Shown here: positions 7,906 to 16,881 of the stretch, in pieces
Layout of the letters: each line of letters begins with the position of its first letter
Position numbering within the stretch: position 1 is the first letter of the stretch
NCBI GenBank assembly: GCA_031289615.1
Contig: JAITPD010000029.1
Span: 1 to 60,465 of the forward strand
Length of the DNA stretch: 60,465 nt
Direction: 5' to 3'
From: Lactobacillaceae bacterium
GTDB taxonomy: Bacteria > Bacillota > Bacilli > Lactobacillales > Lactobacillaceae
Notes under the pieces: generated by a model
The model's input: only the letters and a program-made list of their open reading frames with translations
The model's database searches: none
Told to the model about the DNA's origin: nothing
Translations under genes and position numbers: made by a program

Positions 7906-7934
7906 AAAAGAGATCGGCTTGCTGGTCTCTTTTA
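7906..7934 (+). terminator. Terminator of the LTA synthase-like gene
   Basis: AAAAGAGA pairs with TCTCTTTT across a 12-base loop. Element B copy 2 starts 9 bases later. Confidence 0.85.
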
Positions 7935-7942
7935 TTGTAGTT

Positions 7943-8115
7943 TTGGTCATTTTTCACTTGCGTAGTGGCTTTTCGATAAAGATAGTAAGTGGCGACACGG
8001 TCCCATTCGACTTTTAATTTCGGTAGCCGAAATTTAGTCGAATTGGTGCCGCTACCTCGCGTTATCACCTACTATCATCATCTCAACCCACCACGCTTTG
8101 AATAAAATGACTAAG
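7943..8115 (+). repeat. Palindromic element B, copy 2
   Basis: 173 bases aligned end to end with 3182-3350. The arms GATAGTA/TACTATC, GTGGCG/CGCTAC and ATTCGACT/AGTCGAAT are the same. The tip is AATTTCGG-TAG-CCGAAATT, a perfect 8-bp hairpin that shares no sequence with the tip of copy 1. Element A copy 2 starts 3 bases later. Confidence 0.85.
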
Positions 8116-8118
8116 TTT

Positions 8119-8287
8119 GCTGTTCAGCGAAGCGATTCTGTCGTCGGATGACCAGCCCTTGCCGAATCTAGGCGAAACTTTTCACGCGCGCTTTAGTGCC
8201 GTGAAATTGGCAAATTATTTTGCCATTCGGCATGAATCGTGCAGGGCAAATCCGAAACGTAAAGAATCTTTAGCGGAGCTGATTCGC
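8119..8287 (+). repeat. Palindromic element A, copy 2
   Basis: 169 bases closely matching 3363-3530. The ends have drifted to GCTGTTCAGC and GCTGATTCGC, but the inner arms GCCGAAT/ATTCGGC and TTTCACG/CGTGAAA remain. The tip reads GCGC-TTTA-GTGC, which keeps four pairs through reciprocal changes relative to copy 1. It lies about 70 bases upstream of the ctsR promoter. Confidence 0.9.
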
Positions 8288-8355
8288 ACAACAGCTTCAA
8301 ATTTCACAACTATTACTTTTTCACCTAATAATTAGGTTATCTTCGCGAATTCTAT

Positions 8356-8361
8356 TATAAT
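8356..8361 (+). promoter_or_regulatory. -10 box of the ctsR-clpC operon
   Basis: TATAAT directly upstream of the CtsR box. The -35 region is weak. Confidence 0.6.
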
Positions 8362-8363
8362 TA

Positions 8364-8380
8364 AGTCAAGATTGGTCAAA
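8364..8380 (+). promoter_or_regulatory. CtsR operator
   Basis: AGTCAAGATTGGTCAAA matches the CtsR heptad repeat consensus RGTCAAANANRGTCAAA at all but two positions. It begins 3 bases after the -10 box, where bound CtsR would block initiation. This makes ctsR-clpC autoregulated and heat-inducible. Confidence 0.85.
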
Positions 8381-8413
8381 GATTTACGATAAAATAGATT
8401 TAGGAGGTATCAA

Positions 8414-8893
8414 ATGGCTGAAAAAAACATGTCAGACATCATCGAAGCCTATCTTTTGCAGCTACTTGCCGGAGAAACGCGCACTGAAATTCAACGTTCA
8501 GAGCTTGCGCGGAGATTTGATGTTGTACCTTCACAGATTAATTATGTTATCAATAGCCGATTTTCAATGCGCAACGGCTATATTGTTGAATCGAAACGAG
8601 GTGGTGGCGGATACATTCGGATTGAAAAGGTATCGTTACTCCAAGAGCATGATTGGATTGACCAGTTGATGCATGAGATTGGAGCGCATATTACGCCACG
8701 AACTGCGCAGAAGATTTTGAGTTTATTATTAGATGAAAAATTTATTACGCGCCGTGAAAGTGAATTGACAATGGCGATGCTGAATCGTGAAGCCCTTGAT
8801 GTTGGAAATGTTGAGGTTTCAGACGTGATTCGCGCTCAATTGTTAAAAAGCTTCTTGAACCGACTTAGATTTGAAAAAACAAAGGAGTCCTAA
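8414..8893 (+). CDS. ctsR: Transcriptional repressor CtsR
   Basis: 159-residue repressor of class III heat-shock genes. The N-terminal winged helix (residues 1-75) contains the SQINYVINSRF recognition segment. The tetra-glycine wing RGGGGYIRI is the thermosensing loop known in CtsR. The C-terminal dimerisation half ends FLNRLRFEKTKES. AGGAGG lies just upstream of the ATG. The first gene of the operon, it overlaps the clpC ribosome binding site and its stop is one base before the clpC start. The operator at 8364-8380 indicates autorepression. Confidence 0.95.
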   Translation: MAEKNMSDIIEAYLLQLLAGETRTEIQRSELARRFDVVPSQINYVINSRFSMRNGYIVESKRGGGGYIRIEKVSLLQEHDWIDQLMHEIGAHITPRTAQKILSLLLDEKFITRRESELTMAMLNREALDVGNVEVSDVIRAQLLKSFLNRLRFEKTKES

Positions 8894-8894
8894 A

Positions 8895-11375
8895 ATGGAA
8901 AATGAATATACTCCCAGTGCTCAGAACGTGTTAGTTTTAGCACAAGAACAAGCAAAGTACTTTAAGCATCAAGCGGTGGGGACTGAACATCTCTTGCTTG
9001 CTTTGGTGATTGAAAAAGATGGAATTGCCAGCAAGGTCTTGAGCCAATTTGGAATTGTGGAAGATGCAATTCGTGAAGAGATTGAAGGATTTATCGGCTA
9101 TGGTAGCGTTTCGCGTGCGGAACAAGGTTATCGGCCTTATTCGCCTAAAGCAGCAGAAATTTTGACGATTGCTGCAGCGGAAGCCAAGCGTTTGAAGTCT
9201 GGCAAAATCGGGACAGAACACTTGTTGACAGCTTTGGTCACAGATGATGCAATTTTGTCATCACGGATTTTGATGGAGCTAGGAACTAACCCGGACGAGA
9301 TTCGCCGAACGGTTTTGCGCAAGCTTGGAATTGAAGAACGTCCTCAACCAAAAGGACGCAACGGTCGACCAGCAACTGGGCAAAAAGCACCAGAAGGAAC
9401 ACCAACCCTGGATTCATTGGCTCGTGATTTGACTGAACAAGCCCGTGAAAATAAGATGGATCCTGTCATTGGGCGATCATCTGAAGTTAAGCGTGTCATC
9501 CAAATTTTGTCGCGTCGGACCAAGAATAACCCTGTTTTGATTGGTGAGCCCGGAGTTGGAAAGACGGCGATTGCTGAAGGATTGGCCCAAAAAATTGTGG
9601 CTGGGGATGTTCCTGAAGACTTGGCAAACAAGCGCCTGATGATGCTCGATATGGGTGCGCTGGTTGCTGGAACTAAATATCGTGGTGAATTCGAAGACCG
9701 CCTTAAGAAGATTATCGAAGAAATTTATGCGGATGGTCAGGTGATTTTGTTCATTGACGAGCTGCATACTTTGATTGGTGCTGGTGGTGCAGAAGGTGCG
9801 ATTGATGCATCAAATATTTTGAAGCCAGCACTTGCTCGTGGCGAATTGCAAACAATTGGAGCTACAACGCTGGATGAATATCAAAAGTATATCGAGGCTG
9901 ATGCTGCATTGGAACGTCGGTTTGCACAAGTGCAAGTCAATGAACCAAATGAAGCTGATGCGATTGAGATTTTAAAGGGGTTGAAGCCACGTTATGAGGC
10001 ACATCATCAAGTTGCGATTTCTGACGATGCAGTGGTTGAAGCTGTGAAGTTGTCTGTTCGTTACATTTCAGATCGTTTCTTGCCAGACAAGGCCATTGAT
10101 ATCATGGATGAAACGGCAGCCAAGGTGCGAATTGATCGGACTGGTCATCAAACGCCAATTGCTAAGATTGAGCAGAAGTTAAATTCATTGCGCGAAGAAA
10201 AGGATGCGGCGATTGAGAAGCTTGACTTTGAGCTGGCCGCCCAGATTCGTAAGAAGGAAATGGCGCAAAAGAAGCGTTTGGACAAGTTCAAGGATCAACA
10301 AAACTTGGATGCTTCATATGAACTTGAAGTGACACCAGAAGACATTGCAGAAGTGGTTTCAGAGCAAACGGGAATTCCATTGACGCAGTTGGAAAAGAGC
10401 GAACAAGCGCGTTTATTGAATCTCGAAAATGTTTTGCACGAACGCGTGGTTGGCCAAGACGAAGCGATTTCAGCAATTGCGCGTTCAATTCGTCGGGCTC
10501 GTTCAGGATTGAAGGATCCAGATCGGCCAATTGGAACGTTTATGTTCTTGGGACCTACTGGAGTTGGAAAGACGGAGCTGGCAAAGGCTTTGGCTGCAGC
10601 GATGTTTGGTTCTGAAGACAACATGATTCGGGTTGACATGTCTGAGTATATGGAAGCCTATTCAACGAGCCGTCTGATTGGTTCTGCGCCGGGTTATGTC
10701 GGTTATGACGAAGGTGGTCAGTTGACGGAAAAGGTGCGCCGGAATCCGTATTCAGTTTTGTTGCTAGACGAGGCTGAAAAAGCGCATCCGGACGTTTATA
10801 ATTTGATGTTGCAAGTCTTTGATGATGGTTATTTGACTGATTCAAAGGGACGCAAGGTTGATTTCCGTAACACGATCATTATCATGACTTCTAATTTGGG
10901 AGCAACTCGTTTGCGTGATGAAAAGTCGGTTGGGTTCGGCGCTACGAATAACGCTGATGATTATGACAAGATGAATTCAGTGGTGCGCAAGACTTTGAAG
11001 GAAGCTTTCCGCCCAGAATTTATCAACCGAATCGATGAAGTGGTGGTCTTCCATGCGTTGAACAAGCAGGAGTTGCATCAAATCGTTAAGCTGATGGCAA
11101 CGTCAACGTTGAAGCGAATTGCAGATCAAGGATTTGATGTGAAGATTACTGCGGCGGCAATTGATGTTGTGGCAGAGGCCGGCTTTGATCCAGAGTACGG
11201 GGCACGGCCAATTCGTCGGGCTTTGCAGCAAAAGGTTGAAGATCGCTTGAGTGAGGAATTGCTCGCCGGTAAGATTACGATGAATGATACGGTGACGATT
11301 GGCGCAAAACGTGGTGAGATCACTGTGACGGTGAAGAATAACCAGATTGAGGCTGAGAAAGCACCAGTAAAGTAA
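8895..11375 (+). CDS. clpC: ATP-dependent Clp protease ATPase subunit ClpC
   Basis: 826-residue HSP100 unfoldase that feeds proteins to ClpP. Order of domains: double Clp-N repeat (residues 1-145), AAA-1 with Walker A GEPGVGKT (217-224), a UVR/M-domain segment around 425-460 ([21 protein letters not shown]) typical of ClpC rather than ClpB, and AAA-2 with GPTGVGKT (553-560). The frame is open from 8871, but ATG at 8895 with AAAGGAGT gives the standard N terminus [10 protein letters not shown]. Translation is coupled to ctsR. The gene ends 59 bases before a terminator. In other lactobacilli clpC is often next to rpoB; here a surface protein gene lies between them. Confidence 0.96.
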   Translation: MENEYTPSAQNVLVLAQEQAKYFKHQAVGTEHLLLALVIEKDGIASKVLSQFGIVEDAIREEIEGFIGYGSVSRAEQGYRPYSPKAAEILTIAAAEAKRLKSGKIGTEHLLTALVTDDAILSSRILMELGTNPDEIRRTVLRKLGIEERPQPKGRNGRPATGQKAPEGTPTLDSLARDLTEQARENKMDPVIGRSSEVKRVIQILSRRTKNNPVLIGEPGVGKTAIAEGLAQKIVAGDVPEDLANKRLMMLDMGALVAGTKYRGEFEDRLKKIIEEIYADGQVILFIDELHTLIGAGGAEGAIDASNILKPALARGELQTIGATTLDEYQKYIEADAALERRFAQVQVNEPNEADAIEILKGLKPRYEAHHQVAISDDAVVEAVKLSVRYISDRFLPDKAIDIMDETAAKVRIDRTGHQTPIAKIEQKLNSLREEKDAAIEKLDFELAAQIRKKEMAQKKRLDKFKDQQNLDASYELEVTPEDIAEVVSEQTGIPLTQLEKSEQARLLNLENVLHERVVGQDEAISAIARSIRRARSGLKDPDRPIGTFMFLGPTGVGKTELAKALAAAMFGSEDNMIRVDMSEYMEAYSTSRLIGSAPGYVGYDEGGQLTEKVRRNPYSVLLLDEAEKAHPDVYNLMLQVFDDGYLTDSKGRKVDFRNTIIIMTSNLGATRLRDEKSVGFGATNNADDYDKMNSVVRKTLKEAFRPEFINRIDEVVVFHALNKQELHQIVKLMATSTLKRIADQGFDVKITAAAIDVVAEAGFDPEYGARPIRRALQQKVEDRLSEELLAGKITMNDTVTIGAKRGEITVTVKNNQIEAEKAPVK

Positions 11376-11433
11376 AATACAATTGCTGTAAGAAAAAATT
11401 AATAAAAACAATTGTCAATTTTGTTGTTCTGTA

Positions 11434-11470
11434 GAGGCCAAATCCGTTCTGGAGGTTGGCTTCTTTTTTA
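11434..11470 (+). terminator. Terminator of ctsR-clpC
   Basis: GCCAA...CC pairs with GG...TTGGC, followed by TTCTTTTTTA. Confidence 0.75.
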
Positions 11471-11514
11471 TGAAATAAAGATATTGAACTTCATAGGAAA
11501 ATCTCAAAAAAATC

Positions 11515-11523
11515 GGGGGGGGG
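11515..11523 (+). repeat. Homopolymeric G9 tract
   Basis: Nine consecutive G residues after AAATC in otherwise AT-rich DNA, about 50 bases upstream of the -10 of the surface protein gene. Such tracts slip during replication and can switch expression. That role is inference. Confidence 0.7.
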
Positions 11524-11547
11524 TACAGAATACAACCTATTTTAACC

Positions 11548-11576
11548 TTATAAAGGGAGTACAGTAAACCTATATT
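11548..11576 (+). promoter_or_regulatory. Probable promoter of the surface protein gene
   Basis: TTATAA (11548-11553), 17-base spacer, TATATT (11571-11576). The -35 is poor. Confidence 0.4.
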
Positions 11577-11577
11577 A

Positions 11578-11591
11578 TGAAAGCGTTTACA
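11578..11591 (+). promoter_or_regulatory. cre box (CcpA operator)
   Basis: TGAAAGCGTTTACA matches the consensus TGWAANCGNTNWCA at every position. It overlaps the expected transcription start, a location where CcpA represses, so the surface protein is probably shut down on preferred sugars. Confidence 0.8.
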
Positions 11592-11612
11592 AAAAAGATA
11601 AAGGAGAACGAA

Positions 11613-12917
11613 ATGGCTGAATTTAAATTATGCAAAAAAATGGCGCAGGCACTGGCACTGTTAGCGGTAATAGTTGGTGGTGCAGTTGCACCGATGGCGG
11701 GAGTGGTAATCCCGGGTCTGCAACAATCAGTAGCGTATGCAGATGCAGATTCTTATTACGGGACTACACACTATACTATTAGTGGTGGTATTTTAACGTT
11801 GGATGGTGGGGAGTTACCTAATGATTCAGGTGGCGGGAATTCACCTTGGTATTATGATACAAGCATCACTAAGGTTGTTATAAGCGGAACGGTAAAGGCT
11901 GCAAGCGACTCTATTACTTTGTTTCAGGGGTTAAGTAACGTTACCAAATTTGTAGGATTAGAGAATTTAAATACGAGTAGTGTGTATGCGGCAAATTACA
12001 TGTTTTATGGCTGTACTTCATTAGAAAGCTTGGATATTTCGAGCTTCGATACAACAGTGTGGGCTTATACGTATGGGATGTTTGAGGGTTGTTCGAATCT
12101 AAAAACTTTATTGTTGCCCGATTTCAATACACGGCACATATATTACATGCAACAGATGTTTGCAGGTTGTTCGTCTTTAGAAACCCTTGATTTAACAGGG
12201 ATGAAAACAACTGCTGCAACGAGCCAAATGGCATGGGCGTTTGATGGATGTACTTCATTGTGGAAAATCACATTTGGACCTGATTTCTGGTTTGTTGGTT
12301 CGTACAATGGTTTGCCAGGTCCATCTGAAGGAACAGTGTTTGATGGTGGATATACAACTTTTTCAAGTCAATGGCGTGAGGTTGGAACCGGTACAGATCA
12401 TGCGCCGAATGGTGATGAGGTATCAGGTGGCAATATTCCAGGGTACCAAAATGCTCATACTGGAGAGACACATACGTATGTTTGGCAGGGAATCCGGCCA
12501 CCAGATGGGCAGACGAATGTTGACTACACCGTTGAGCCGAGCTATACCATCACGATTCCAGCGTCGATTACAATTGCAAATGACACTAAAAAAGGAAGCG
12601 GGAATGTTGTCTTGGGCGAGTATCCAAAGTTGCCTTATGATGAAAGTCTCATCACGATCGGCGTGACTTCAGCTAATTGGAAGCTGACGAATGCGCCTCA
12701 TGATACTGCGGGTGTTGCTTATCTCTTTGGAACCGAGGATGGCGATGATGATTTGAGTACGGGAGACACGTTTGCGTTTACGGCTGATGGAACAGATGAC
12801 GAGTCACAAGTGCAAACGGTTTACGCAACTTTGCCGAGCGGTTCACAATTCAAGTATGCTGGAACTTACACAGATACGGTGAATTATACGATTAGTACGG
12901 GTGAACCAAACGCATAA
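11613..12917 (+). CDS. Secreted BspA/DUF285-type surface protein
   Basis: 434-residue protein with a signal peptide (residues 1-43, basic start, hydrophobic core, cleavage near AYA-DA). Residues about 115-215 contain repeats of the form MFxGCxSLExLDLSxFxT, the DUF285/BspA leucine-rich pattern used in adhesion. The C-terminal part (about 310-434) is a beta-rich domain starting TITIPASITI and ending GTYTDTVNYTIS. No LPXTG motif or membrane anchor is present, so attachment is non-covalent or the protein is released. The frame opens at 11577 inside the cre box, but AAAGGAG before ATG 11613 marks the real start. It interrupts the usual clpC-rpoB adjacency. Confidence 0.85.
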   Translation: MAEFKLCKKMAQALALLAVIVGGAVAPMAGVVIPGLQQSVAYADADSYYGTTHYTISGGILTLDGGELPNDSGGGNSPWYYDTSITKVVISGTVKAASDSITLFQGLSNVTKFVGLENLNTSSVYAANYMFYGCTSLESLDISSFDTTVWAYTYGMFEGCSNLKTLLLPDFNTRHIYYMQQMFAGCSSLETLDLTGMKTTAATSQMAWAFDGCTSLWKITFGPDFWFVGSYNGLPGPSEGTVFDGGYTTFSSQWREVGTGTDHAPNGDEVSGGNIPGYQNAHTGETHTYVWQGIRPPDGQTNVDYTVEPSYTITIPASITIANDTKKGSGNVVLGEYPKLPYDESLITIGVTSANWKLTNAPHDTAGVAYLFGTEDGDDDLSTGDTFAFTADGTDDESQVQTVYATLPSGSQFKYAGTYTDTVNYTISTGEPNA

Positions 12918-12987
12918 TTAAAATGTCAATAATACTAAGAGTTCCAAAACGTTGAGCACCAACAGCGCAAAACAGCAAGCATAACCC

Positions 12988-13016
12988 TTGAAAAAGGGTT
13001 GAAAAATTGGTATACT
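12988..13016 (+). promoter_or_regulatory. Promoter of rpoB-rpoC
   Basis: TTGAAA (12988-12993), 17-base spacer, TATACT (13011-13016). A hairpin AACCCTT/AAGGGTT at 12983-13000 overlaps the -35. Confidence 0.65.
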
Positions 13017-13048
13017 AATCATAGTTTAACTGTGTATTTAAAGGGGTT

Positions 13049-13128
13049 TTTAGGAAATATTGTCCCTAAATGCCCATATAGCAAGGATGATAACAATTCA
13101 GAAATTTGGCTTGTTATTGTCTTTTTTG
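13049..13128 (+). promoter_or_regulatory. Structured rpoB leader with attenuator-like hairpin
   Basis: The transcript leader of about 195 bases contains a hairpin TTTAGG/CCTAAA (13049-13070) and a second, GATAACAA/TTGTTATT (13089-13118), that runs into GTCTTTTTTG. The second looks like an intrinsic terminator inside the leader. It could tune rpoBC output by attenuation, which is inferred from structure only. Confidence 0.45.
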
Positions 13129-13219
13129 CGCTTAAAAACAGGTAAAATACACAATTTGTAACTAAACTGTAATATTTTACTTGGTACACAGTGACCAAAA
13201 TTTAAGTGAGGTGGAAAAC

Positions 13220-16200
13220 TTGGCAGAACATCATTTAGTTAAATATGGTAAACACCGGGTTCGTCGTTCATATGCGCGAATTAAGGAAGTTTTAGAGTTA
13301 CCAAATTTGATTGCGATTCAAAAAGATTCCTATGACTGGTTTATGGACGAAGGATTGAGCGAGATGTTTAACGACATTTTGCCAATCGAAGACTACCAAG
13401 GTAAGTTGACTTTGGAATTCGTCGATTACAAGTTAAAGGACGAGAAGTATAGTGTCGAAGAAGCTCGAATGCACGATGCAAATTATTCAGCTCCTTTGGA
13501 AGTCACTTTACGTTTGACTAACCATGAAACGGGAGAAATCCAAGAGGACGCAATCTTCTTTGGTGATTTCCCTAAGATGACCCCTGGTGGAACTTTTATC
13601 ATCAACGGAGCAGAACGAGTAATCGTTTCTCAATTGGTTCGTTCACCAGGTGTGTACTACAATGTTGAAAATGACAAGAACGGTCGCCCACACTATGGAA
13701 CTACCTTTATTCCATCACGTGGAGCTTGGCTTGAATACGAAACTGACGCCAAGGGATTGAGCTATGTGCGAATTGACCGGACGCGTAAGTTGCCTGTTAC
13801 TGAGTTGGTTCGTGCACTTGGCTACGGATCTGATCACGAAGTTTTGCAAATCTTGGGTGATCAATACGATTCAATCAATTTGACTCTTGAAAAAGACGTG
13901 CACAAAGATGTCAATGATTCGCGAGTTGAAGAAGCTTTGAAGGACATCTTTGAAAAGTTGCGTCCAGGAGAGCCGAAGACGGTTGATGCATCACGTAATT
14001 TGTTGGATGCACGTTTCTTTGACCCAAAGCGTTATGACTTGGCACCAGTTGGTCGGTACAAGATCAACAAGAAGTTGGCTTTGGAAAACCGTTTGCTTGG
14101 ATTGACACTTGGCGAAACTTTGGCTGATCCAGATACTGGTGAAGTCATTGCTGCCAAGGGTACTGTCATTGATAAGCAAGTTTTGGGAACTTTGAAGCCT
14201 TTCTTGCAGAATAAAGACTTCAAGACTGTGACTTACACACCATCTGATGACGCTGTTGTCACTACACCAATGGTTTTACAAACGATTTTGGTTCAAGATC
14301 CTTCAGATCCAGAAAACGTTTTGCCAATTATTGGGAACGGTCAAATTGCAGCAGGAACTCGAACTGTTCAACCAGCTGATATTATCGCTGGTATGAATTA
14401 TTTCTTGAACTTACCTTATGGAATTGGAAATGTTGACGATATTGACCACTTGGGAAATCGTCGTATTCGCCGTGTTGGTGAGTTGTTGCAAAACACATTC
14501 CGTATTGGTTTGACACGGATGGAGCGTGTTGTTCGCGAACGAATGACTACTCTTGATCCAGAAACTGTTAAGCCTCAACAATTGATCAATATTCGTCCTG
14601 TTGTGGCTGCTGTGAAGGAATTCTTTGGTTCATCACAACTTTCACAATTCATGGACCAAACTAATCCTTTGGGTGAATTGACGAACAAGCGTCGTCTGTC
14701 AGCCCTTGGACCTGGTGGGTTGACTCGTGATCGTGCCGGATATGAAGTTCGAGATGTGCACTATACGCACTATGGTCGAATGGACCCAATCGAAACGCCT
14801 GAAGGACCTAACATCGGGTTGATTAATTCATTGGCCACTTACGGAAAGGTCAACAAGTATGGCTTCATCGAGACTCCATACCGTCGTGTTGACTGGGATT
14901 CACACAAGGTTACTGACCGAATCGACTATTTGACAGCCGATGAAGAAGATAACTTTACTGTTGCGCAAGGAAACTCAGTCTTGAACGAAGACGGTTCATT
15001 CGCAACTGAAACAGTTTTGGCTCGTCGCGGAGATGACAACATTGAAGTGTCAATTGACCAAGTCGATTACATGGACGTTTCTCCTAAGCAAATTGTTGCC
15101 GTTGCCACTGCTGCTATTCCTTTCTTGGAAAACGATGACTCAAATCGTGCCTTGATGGGAGCCAACATGCAACGTCAAGCGGTTCCTTTGATCAATCCAC
15201 ACGCTCCACTTGTTGGAACTGGAATTGAATACAAGGCTGCCCACGACGCCGGGGTTGCAATCATTGCAGCCAATGCAGGAACAGTTGAATACGTTGATGG
15301 ACGTGAAATCCGCGTTCGTCGTGAAGATGGATCTTTGGACAGTTACAAGTTGATGAAGTTCCGTCGTTCAAATGCTGGTAAGAATTATAACCAACGCCCA
15401 ATCGTCAAGGTTGGCGATGCGGTTGACGCCGATGAAGTCCTCGCTGACGGCCCTTCAATGGAACAAGGTGAATTGGCTTTGGGACAAAACCCATTGATTG
15501 CCTTCATGACTTGGCAAGGATATAACTTCGAAGATGCCATCATCATTAATGAACGTTTGATTCGTGATGATGTTTATACTTCGATTCACATTGAAGAATA
15601 CGAATCAGAGGCCCGTGATACAAAGCTTGGCCCTGAAGAGTTCACTCGTGAGATTCCAAATACTGGTGAAGAACAGTTGCGTGATCTTGACGAAGATGGA
15701 ACGATTCGCGTCGGAGCTGAAGTTGAAGATGGAGACATCTTGGTTGGTAAGGTTACACCTAAGGGAGTGACTGAGCTTTCAGCCGAAGAACGTTTGTTGC
15801 ACGCCATCTTTGGTGAAAAAGCCCGCGAAGTTCGTGATACGTCATTGCGTGTGCCGCATGGTGGTGGCGGAGTGATCCAAGACGTTCGTGTCTTCACTCG
15901 TGAAAACGGTGACGAACTTGCTCCTGGTGTTAACCGGATGGTCCGTGTCTATATTGCCCAACGTCGTAAGATTCAAGTTGGTGACAAGATGGCCGGTCGT
16001 CACGGAAACAAGGGAACTGTTTCAGTCATTGTTCCTTCAGAAGATATGCCATTTATGCCAGACGGAACTCCAATCGACATTATGTTGTCGCCAATGGGTG
16101 TGCCATCTCGTATGAATATCGGACAAGTGCTTGAATTGCACCTTGGAATGGCTGCTCGCGAACTTGGTATCCACGTTGCTTCACCTGTCTTTGACGGGGC

Positions 16201-16816
16201 CCGCGACTCAGATATCTGGGAAGCGGTGAAGGAAGCTGGATTGCCAGCCGATGGAAAGACAATCTTGTATGATGGTCGGACCGGAGAAGCCTTTGACAAG
16301 CGTGTTTCTGTAGGAATCATGCACTATATGAAGTTGGCCCACATGGTCGACGACAAGATCCACGCTCGTTCAATCGGCCCTTACTCATTGGTTACTCAAC
16401 AACCTCTTGGTGGTAAGGCACAATTCGGTGGACAACGTTTTGGAGAAATGGAAGTTTGGGCCCTCGAAGCTTATGGAGCCGCACACACCCTTCAAGAAAT
16501 CTTGACTTACAAGTCAGATGACGTGATCGGTCGTGTTAAGACTTATGAAGCTATCGTTAAGGGTGAACAAATTCCTAAGCCGGGTGTACCTGAGTCATTC
16601 CGCGTGCTTGTTAAAGAATTGCAAGCATTGAGTTTGGATATGAAGGTATTGGACGGAGATGATCGTGAAATTGAGTTGCGTGAGATGGACGATGATGATT
16701 CTGTTGTCAATATCGAAGTCGCAACTGCTCAAGCCCAACGTTTGGCCCAAGAATTTGCGGCTGAAGGTGAAGCTGCTAAGGAAGCTGAAACTGCTGAAAA
16801 AGCTGAGCAGAATTAA
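13220..16816 (+). CDS. rpoB: RNA polymerase subunit beta
   Basis: 1198-residue core RNA polymerase subunit. The usual beginning [23 protein letters not shown] is read from a TTG start at 13220 preceded by GAGGTGG. An earlier TTG at 13181 has no comparable site. Recognisable conserved stretches include the rifampicin-binding region [29 protein letters not shown], the [17 protein letters not shown] segment and the C-terminal [23 protein letters not shown] clamp element. The acidic, Ala/Glu-rich tail is normal for lactobacilli. Codon use is strongly biased (TTG Leu, CGT Arg), as expected for high expression. rpoC follows after 65 bases. Confidence 0.97.
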   Translation: MAEHHLVKYGKHRVRRSYARIKEVLELPNLIAIQKDSYDWFMDEGLSEMFNDILPIEDYQGKLTLEFVDYKLKDEKYSVEEARMHDANYSAPLEVTLRLTNHETGEIQEDAIFFGDFPKMTPGGTFIINGAERVIVSQLVRSPGVYYNVENDKNGRPHYGTTFIPSRGAWLEYETDAKGLSYVRIDRTRKLPVTELVRALGYGSDHEVLQILGDQYDSINLTLEKDVHKDVNDSRVEEALKDIFEKLRPGEPKTVDASRNLLDARFFDPKRYDLAPVGRYKINKKLALENRLLGLTLGETLADPDTGEVIAAKGTVIDKQVLGTLKPFLQNKDFKTVTYTPSDDAVVTTPMVLQTILVQDPSDPENVLPIIGNGQIAAGTRTVQPADIIAGMNYFLNLPYGIGNVDDIDHLGNRRIRRVGELLQNTFRIGLTRMERVVRERMTTLDPETVKPQQLINIRPVVAAVKEFFGSSQLSQFMDQTNPLGELTNKRRLSALGPGGLTRDRAGYEVRDVHYTHYGRMDPIETPEGPNIGLINSLATYGKVNKYGFIETPYRRVDWDSHKVTDRIDYLTADEEDNFTVAQGNSVLNEDGSFATETVLARRGDDNIEVSIDQVDYMDVSPKQIVAVATAAIPFLENDDSNRALMGANMQRQAVPLINPHAPLVGTGIEYKAAHDAGVAIIAANAGTVEYVDGREIRVRREDGSLDSYKLMKFRRSNAGKNYNQRPIVKVGDAVDADEVLADGPSMEQGELALGQNPLIAFMTWQGYNFEDAIIINERLIRDDVYTSIHIEEYESEARDTKLGPEEFTREIPNTGEEQLRDLDEDGTIRVGAEVEDGDILVGKVTPKGVTELSAEERLLHAIFGEKAREVRDTSLRVPHGGGGVIQDVRVFTRENGDELAPGVNRMVRVYIAQRRKIQVGDKMAGRHGNKGTVSVIVPSEDMPFMPDGTPIDIMLSPMGVPSRMNIGQVLELHLGMAARELGIHVASPVFDGARDSDIWEAVKEAGLPADGKTILYDGRTGEAFDKRVSVGIMHYMKLAHMVDDKIHARSIGPYSLVTQQPLGGKAQFGGQRFGEMEVWALEAYGAAHTLQEILTYKSDDVIGRVKTYEAIVKGEQIPKPGVPESFRVLVKELQALSLDMKVLDGDDREIELREMDDDDSVVNIEVATAQAQRLAQEFAAEGEAAKEAETAEKAEQN

Positions 16817-16881
16817 TTCCACGAGCACGTTTAAAACTAACTTGCAATGAATATAGGATCTAACTGAAAGGGGTCATAACA

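Noticed and set aside
8117-8335. Open frame of 72 residues inside element A copy 2
   Set aside because: The same sequence in copy 1 has frameshifts, so no protein is conserved.
11613-12917. WxL cell-wall binding domain in the surface protein, because of NWKLT
   Set aside because: Only one W-x-L is present and the second, distal WxL motif is missing.
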